A stretch of 9,076 bases of DNA from an uncultured Bacilli bacterium (GTDB lineage: Bacteria > Bacillota_I > Bacilli_A > RF39 > UBA660). The stretch is taken from positions 1 to 9,076 of the forward strand of contig CANQLN010000037.1 of the NCBI GenBank assembly GCA_947624695.1, written 5' to 3'. The notes beneath the pieces are model-generated. The model did not search any database, was not told the origin of the DNA, and saw only the letters and a list, made by a program, of their open reading frames with translations. Of this stretch, positions 5,557 through 9,076 are shown piece by piece (position 1 is the stretch's first letter; each line of letters opens with the position of its first letter). The translations under genes were made by a program, and so were the position numbers.

Positions 5557-5580
5557 GCCCCCTTTCAGTCGAAAGTAGGC
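5557..5580 (-). promoter_or_regulatory. hairpin masking the toxin ribosome-binding site
   Basis: In the minus-strand mRNA, GCCTACTTTC (5580-5571) pairs with GAAAGGGGGC (5566-5557) around the loop GACT, with one G-U pair and one mismatch. The 3' arm contains the whole Shine-Dalgarno stretch AAAGGGGG, so translation would need the stem to open. Confidence 0.55.
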
Positions 5581-5604
5581 AAGTACTCAACTGTTAAGTA
5601 TTCC
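5578..5604 (-). repeat. 5' hairpin of the toxin-like mRNA, third copy of hairpin A
   Basis: The predicted mRNA begins with GGAATACTTAACA followed directly by GTTGAGTACTTGCC, foldable on itself over TACTTAA/TTGAGTA. The same two arms occur in both plus-strand small RNAs (5382-5417 and 5735-5769) with different loop inserts, so the three hairpins are clearly related. Confidence 0.75.
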
Positions 5605-5611
5605 TATTAAA

Positions 5612-5639
5612 ATTATACCTTATTAATAGCATAAAGCAA
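5612..5639 (-). promoter_or_regulatory. promoter of the toxin-like gene
   Basis: On the minus strand, perfect -10 TATAAT (5617-5612) and a modest -35 TTGCTT (5639-5634) are separated by 16 bases. The start would be near 5605, so that the mRNA begins exactly at its 5' hairpin. Confidence 0.6.
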
Positions 5640-5650
5640 GCGAACAAAGG

Positions 5651-5669
5651 CAATTTTTAACAATTTTTA
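5651..5669. repeat. tandem nonamer CAATTTTTA x2
   Basis: CAATTTTTA occurs at 5651-5659 and again at 5661-5669, in the spacer between the toxin promoter and the second small-RNA promoter. The rest of 5640-5696 is plain AT-rich DNA. The repeat could be an operator or chance. Confidence 0.35.
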
Positions 5670-5696
5670 GAGAAAAATTTATTAAATTTGGTTTTC

Positions 5697-5726
5697 TTGA
5701 TAAACAAAGTAAGTATATGTTATAAT
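5697..5726 (+). promoter_or_regulatory. promoter of small RNA 2 (duplicate of the small RNA 1 promoter)
   Basis: -35 TTGATA (5697-5702), an 18-base spacer and -10 TATAAT (5721-5726) with a TGT extension. It is almost identical to the promoter at 5318-5347. Confidence 0.8.
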
Positions 5727-5732
5727 GAATAC

Positions 5733-5817
5733 GAGGGGAATACTTAACAATGCATGTTGAGTACTCGCCAATTTCTTTGGTTTGCACTTAATCTAAATGT
5801 AGATTAAGTCTTTTTTT
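5733..5817 (+). ncRNA. candidate small RNA 2, homologue of small RNA 1
   Basis: An RNA of about 85 bases is predicted. It starts almost at hairpin A (GGGGAATACTTAACA, loop ATGCA, TGTTGAGTACTCGCC at 5735-5769), then has a linker ending in GTTTG, then its terminator. Relative to small RNA 1 it lacks about 25 bases (the tetraloop hairpin and A-rich linker). The hairpin arms and the GTTTGYACTTAATCTA stretch are conserved, so it can pair in trans with the 3' region of the toxin-like mRNA. No peptide gene lies opposite it, so it is either a trans-acting second antitoxin or an orphan left by duplication. Confidence 0.55.
5786..5817 (+). terminator. intrinsic terminator of small RNA 2
   Basis: ACTTAATCTA (5786-5795) and TAGATTAAGT (5800-5809) form a perfect 10-base stem with loop AATG, followed by C and seven T residues. 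Confidence 0.85.
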
Positions 5818-5826
5818 GGAATAATA

Positions 5827-5854
5827 TTGACTATTTTAAGATTTTAAGTATAAT
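5827..5854 (+). promoter_or_regulatory. promoter before the membrane protein-dnaG-rpoD region
   Basis: -35 TTGACT (5827-5832), a 16-base spacer and -10 TATAAT (5849-5854), 27 bases before the next start codon. It is the last clear promoter before dnaG and rpoD. Confidence 0.65.
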
Positions 5855-5880
5855 ATTTAGCACGATTAAGGGGAATTGTT

Positions 5881-6654
5881 ATGCTTGAAAAATTAGGTTA
5901 TAAAATAATTGAACTTTTGAAAATATTATTTATTTTTAAACCCGAAGAAAGTTATAAAGAAATATTTGAATCTTTAAATTATTTAGATAAAGAATTAGAT
6001 AGTATATATTATTCTTCTTTTGAAGTAGAAGCTTTATTTGAATATTATGTTAATAAAAACCGCTTAGCTGAAATTGAAGAAGAAATTCAAAAGTATCAAG
6101 AAGTTATTGATAAACTTGATAAAGATAATTATAAACTATATTTTCAAATTGCCACAAAATTACTAATATTTAGTGGTTTATCGCTGGTTTCTGTTATTTT
6201 AGGAGTTGTTATTCTTAATCCTTTAGCGTCTTTAATATTATTTTTAGTAAATTTTTTTATAGCGTATCGTTTAGCAGTCGTTTCTGATAAAGTAGAAAAA
6301 GTTATAAAAGAAGATAAAAAAAGTCAAACAACAGCTTTAAGTATTATTGAAAGAATGAAAATAACTTGTGGGAATATTTTCCGAAATTTAGAAAAAAGAA
6401 AACCAGTAATCGAAGCTAAAGTTACTCGTAAATTAGCTGAATTAGATGTTTGGGAAAAAGCTCAAGAGGTTCTAAATAATTATCTAGATTATGGTTCTTT
6501 ACCGATGATGAGTGATGAAGTAATGGCTTATTTAAAAAAGATGCTTGAGCATGATTTAGGAGTGGAAGATGACAATATTTTTAGCCTTTTAGAATTAGCT
6601 AAAGCGAAAGATTTAGAGAACAAAAATTTAACTTTAGAAAAAAATTTCACTTAA
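5881..6654 (+). CDS. membrane protein with central helical hairpin, unknown function
   Basis: A 257-residue protein I do not recognise. It has an N-terminal charged helical region with a likely coiled coil (about 48-85, rich in Glu, Lys and Ile), two adjacent hydrophobic helices (about 91-112 and 114-131) with an Asn-Pro turn between them, and a C-terminal cytoplasmic-looking helical region (about 135-257) rich in Lys/Glu. No enzymatic motif is evident. The ribosome-binding site AAGGGG (5868-5873) is seven bases from ATG. A 52-base gap without a clear terminator separates it from dnaG, so it may head a dnaG-rpoD transcription unit. It could be a scaffold or envelope protein; no function is assigned. 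Confidence 0.75.
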   Translation: MLEKLGYKIIELLKILFIFKPEESYKEIFESLNYLDKELDSIYYSSFEVEALFEYYVNKNRLAEIEEEIQKYQEVIDKLDKDNYKLYFQIATKLLIFSGLSLVSVILGVVILNPLASLILFLVNFFIAYRLAVVSDKVEKVIKEDKKSQTTALSIIERMKITCGNIFRNLEKRKPVIEAKVTRKLAELDVWEKAQEVLNNYLDYGSLPMMSDEVMAYLKKMLEHDLGVEDDNIFSLLELAKAKDLENKNLTLEKNFT

Positions 6655-6706
6655 AAAAAAGGAAATCGAGGGTATAGCGACAATATATATAAATAGAGGG
6701 GAAAAA

Positions 6707-8452
6707 ATGGAATTAATTAGTGAAGACAAGATTAATGAGATAAGAAATTCGGCTGATATAGTAAATATCATTGGCGATTATATACCACTAAAAGCTCAAG
6801 GTAAAAACTATTTTGGGGTTTGTCCTTTTCATGATGATCATACACCTAGTATGTCAGTTTCAAGGGAAAGACAAGTATTCAAATGCTTTGTGTGTAATAA
6901 AGGTGGTAATGTTTTTAAGTTTGTCCAAGAATATGAAAATATCAGTTTTGGCGAAGCTGTTAAAAAAGTCGCTGATAAAGTAGGTATCCCCTTAGATTAT
7001 GTTTATACCAAAAAAGTAAATACCAAATATAGTTTAGATTATGAAATAATGGATTTTGCTTCTAAGATATTTCAAAATAATTTAAATAGTAAAGAGGGAG
7101 TTGAGGCTAAAAAGTATTTAGAGCAAAGGAATATTACCGATAATATTATTAAAGAATTTCAAATTGGCCTTTCTTTAAAAGATAAAAAATATTTATATAA
7201 TGTTTTAATTAAAAAAAATTATGATTTGAATAAATTAGATGATTTGGGTCTTATTAATAAAAATGGTTTAGATGGTTATGACCGTTTTGTCAGTAGAATA
7301 ATGATTCCGATTACGAATTTAGATGGTAAAGTAGTAGGTTTTACGGGCCGAATTTATAATACGGAAGATCCGGCCAAATATATTAATACAAAAGAAACGG
7401 AAATATATAAAAAGGGAAGTATTATCTTTAATTACTATAATGCCAAGAATTATATTCGAGAAAGTAAATGTGCCATTTTAGTTGAAGGTAATATGGATGC
7501 TATCAGGATGTATTCTAGTGGCATTAGAAATGTTTTAGCTTTAATGGGAACGACTTTAACTAAAGAACAGATTGGAATTTTAAAAAAATTAAGAGTGCCT
7601 ATCATATTAATGCTCGATAATGATAATGCGGGTAGTATTGCGACGATTAATATTGGGGATGAACTTTTAAAAAATAATTTAAATGTTAAAGTTGTTCGTT
7701 TAAAGGGAGCCAAAGATCCCGATGAATATATTGTTAAGTTTGGCTCAGATGCCCTAGAGGATGCCATTAATCATAGTTTAAATTATTTAGATTATAAAAT
7801 GGATTATTTAAAAAATAATAAAAATTTAAATAATACGGAAGAGTTAATTGAATATGTGAAATCTGTTTTAAAGATGGTCGAAAACGAAGATAATTTAACT
7901 AAAGAAATTACTTTACAAAAACTGGCTCATGATTATAATTTAGATTATGAAATATTGAAAAAAGAACTGGTGTTTAAACAGGAAAAAGAAGAACAACCGA
8001 TAAAGGTAGTTACTCCTAGTAAAGATAAATATCAGATTTGTGCCAGTTATATATTGTATTATTTAATGAGTGATGCAAAATATTTAAAAATATATAATAA
8101 AAAGTTAGGGTATTTGAAAAATGCTGATGAGAGAAATTTAGTTACCGAAATTGAATATTATATTAAAACTCATGGTAAAATAAATTTAGCAGATTTTATC
8201 TCTTATGCCGAAAATGACGATAAAATTCGAGATATGGTTAATAATATAAGTGGTTATGTTGATGGTAATGACTTAAAAGAAGAGACTTTTTTAGAATATA
8301 TAAAAGCTCTTAATGCTATTTTAGAAAAAGATAATATGCAAAAAATTAAAGATAAGATTAATAAGTCAACTGATATAAATGAACAATTAGAAATAATTAA
8401 TAAACAAATATCAATGTCGAAGAGAAGAATAGATGCGAAAAAGGAAGTGTAA
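6707..8452 (+). CDS. dnaG: DNA primase
   Basis: The 581-residue primase that lays RNA primers at the replication fork and is recruited by the replicative helicase. Domains in order: a CHC2 zinc finger with C39, H42, C60 and C63; the basic part of the catalytic core including GFTGR (211-215) and the KYINTKET stretch (224-231); the TOPRIM domain with E260 in VEGNMD, D264, and D304/D306 in LMLDNDNAG, which bind the catalytic metals; and a divergent C-terminal helical region (about 440-581) corresponding to the helicase-interaction domain. Length is normal for a low-GC Firmicute. The start is supported by AGAGGGG five bases upstream. No strong promoter lies directly before it. It ends two bases before rpoD, the classic pairing of the macromolecular synthesis operon, with rpsU absent from the upstream side here. 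Confidence 0.97.
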   Translation: MELISEDKINEIRNSADIVNIIGDYIPLKAQGKNYFGVCPFHDDHTPSMSVSRERQVFKCFVCNKGGNVFKFVQEYENISFGEAVKKVADKVGIPLDYVYTKKVNTKYSLDYEIMDFASKIFQNNLNSKEGVEAKKYLEQRNITDNIIKEFQIGLSLKDKKYLYNVLIKKNYDLNKLDDLGLINKNGLDGYDRFVSRIMIPITNLDGKVVGFTGRIYNTEDPAKYINTKETEIYKKGSIIFNYYNAKNYIRESKCAILVEGNMDAIRMYSSGIRNVLALMGTTLTKEQIGILKKLRVPIILMLDNDNAGSIATINIGDELLKNNLNVKVVRLKGAKDPDEYIVKFGSDALEDAINHSLNYLDYKMDYLKNNKNLNNTEELIEYVKSVLKMVENEDNLTKEITLQKLAHDYNLDYEILKKELVFKQEKEEQPIKVVTPSKDKYQICASYILYYLMSDAKYLKIYNKKLGYLKNADERNLVTEIEYYIKTHGKINLADFISYAENDDKIRDMVNNISGYVDGNDLKEETFLEYIKALNAILEKDNMQKIKDKINKSTDINEQLEIINKQISMSKRRIDAKKEV

Positions 8453-8454
8453 AA

Positions 8455-9076
8455 ATGGTAGAAATTAAGACGATTGAACAAAGAAAAGAAGAATTAATTA
8501 AAAAAGGAGAAGAAGTAGGTTATATAACTTTTGAAGAATTAGCGGAAGCTTTAAAAGGCTTAGAAATTGATAGCGATACTTTAGATGACTTATATAATTC
8601 TTTTGTAGATGCTGGAATATCGGTTATTACGGAAGAAGATGCAAGTGATGTGGAAGAAGCTGGGGGAGATCCTGCTATTCTTGAAAGTGAAGTAGCTATT
8701 TTAGATGATGCGGAGATTACTAAAGATGTTAATATTAATGACCCCGTTAGAATGTATTTAAAAGAAATTGGGAGAATTAGCTTATTATCTTCAGAAGATG
8801 AAATGAATATTTCGATGCGAATTGCGGATGGTGATGAAGATGCGAAAAGACTTCTTGCAGAAAGTAATTTAAGACTAGTTGTTAGTATTGCTAAAAGATA
8901 TGTAGGAAGAGGTCTTTTATTCTTAGACTTAATTCAAGAAGGTAATATTGGATTAATGAAAGCGGTTGAAAAATTCGATTATGACAAAGGTTATAAATTT
9001 TCGACTTATGCGACTTGGTGGATTAGACAAGCAATTACTAGAGCTTTAGCTGATCAAGCAAGAACTATTAGAGTTC
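8455..9076 (+). CDS. rpoD: primary sigma factor RpoD (sigma A), 3' end beyond the window
   Basis: The first 207 residues of the housekeeping sigma factor. Region 1.1 (about 1-60, KKGEEVGYITFEELAEAL) is followed by an acidic linker. Region 1.2 begins at DPVRMYLKEIG (96-106). Regions 2.1-2.4 follow: core-binding NLRLVVSIAKRY (138-149) and LDLIQEGNIGLMKAVEKFD (158-175), then the -10 melting/recognition helix with FSTYATWWIRQAITRA (182-197). Regions 3 and 4 are missing only because the window ends. The ribosome-binding site AAGGAAG (8441-8447) sits in the last codons of dnaG, so the two are probably co-transcribed and translationally coupled. The TATAAT boxes seen throughout the window match this factor's expected specificity. 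Confidence 0.97.
   Translation, partial: MVEIKTIEQRKEELIKKGEEVGYITFEELAEALKGLEIDSDTLDDLYNSFVDAGISVITEEDASDVEEAGGDPAILESEVAILDDAEITKDVNINDPVRMYLKEIGRISLLSSEDEMNISMRIADGDEDAKRLLAESNLRLVVSIAKRYVGRGLLFLDLIQEGNIGLMKAVEKFDYDKGYKFSTYATWWIRQAITRALADQARTIRV

Noticed and set aside
5382..5604. A miniature transposable element with terminal inverted repeats (5382-5417 and 5578-5604)
   Set aside because: The repeats are inverted and flank the peptide gene, but I see no target-site duplication. The repeats also fit exactly at the RNA ends, with promoter, SD and terminator signals in register. A genome-wide copy count could reopen this.
5750..5790. Short plus-strand frame (ATGCATGTT...) inside small RNA 2
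   Set aside because: About a dozen codons without a ribosome-binding site, covering a structured loop; not conserved in small RNA 1.
5289..5880. CRISPR array suggested by repeated segments
   Set aside because: There are only two to three copies, with unequal spacing and one in inverted orientation, and each is tied to a promoter or terminator rather than to uniform spacers.
7450..7767. Minus-strand open frame of 105 codons inside dnaG
   Set aside because: It lies wholly within the TOPRIM-coding part of dnaG, has no ribosome-binding site or promoter, and the plus strand shows a full conserved protein.
8254..8481. Minus-strand open frame of 75 codons over the dnaG-rpoD junction
   Set aside because: Its hydrophobic look is the antisense of Lys/Glu/Asn-rich coding sequence, and it spans the start of the well-supported rpoD gene.

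Overview
The window comes from a low-GC bacterium of the Bacilli/Mollicutes-related Firmicutes. The evidence is strong AT bias in coding and spacer DNA, purine-rich Shine-Dalgarno sites, sigma-70 promoters with TATAAT boxes (several with a TGn extension), and the gene pairs yceD(ylbN)-rpmF and dnaG-rpoD. Trp is encoded by TGG and no gene is interrupted by TGA, so the standard bacterial code fits; no gene here uses TGA as a stop. An uncultured gut-type Bacilli lineage (RF39/RFN20-like) is a reasonable guess, but the sequence does not prove it.

Layout. 1-67 holds a 3'-truncated tRNA with anticodon CAU on the minus strand, most like the minor tRNA-Ile2, with its own promoter. 185-2100 (+) carries a calcineurin-like phosphoesterase joined to a transglutaminase-like domain, then a small HNH-like protein of unknown role. 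A bidirectional terminator separates them from comEB (dCMP deaminase, minus strand). From the divergent spacer a membrane-anchored PgdA-type polysaccharide deacetylase runs rightward and meets, with overlapping stop codons, two small minus-strand membrane proteins. 4621-5288 is yceD/ylbN-rpmF. From 5881 an unrecognised two-helix membrane protein precedes dnaG and a rpoD cut by the window end.

The most interesting part is the 590-base gap 5289-5880, which at first looks non-coding. It contains a 29-residue, very hydrophobic, Lys-ended peptide gene on the minus strand (5459-5548) with a strong but apparently sequestered ribosome-binding site and its own promoter. Convergent to it is a short RNA gene (about 5354-5468, +) with a near-consensus promoter and intrinsic terminator, overlapping the 3' half of the toxin-like mRNA. 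A second homologous small-RNA gene (about 5733-5817, +) lies on the other side of the peptide promoter. The 5' and 3' ends of the predicted peptide mRNA are complementary over 13 + 11 bases. This has the architecture of a type I toxin-antitoxin module (compare txpA/ratA, bsrG/SR4, fst and hok fold-back), but I recognise neither the peptide nor the RNAs as a named family.

The other genes are housekeeping or envelope functions: dUMP supply, peptidoglycan modification, ribosome and 23S rRNA-linked functions, replication priming and the primary sigma factor. They seem to be separate transcription units. The exceptions are yceD-rpmF, dnaG-rpoD (2-base gap, possibly transcribed with the upstream membrane gene) and perhaps the first two genes.
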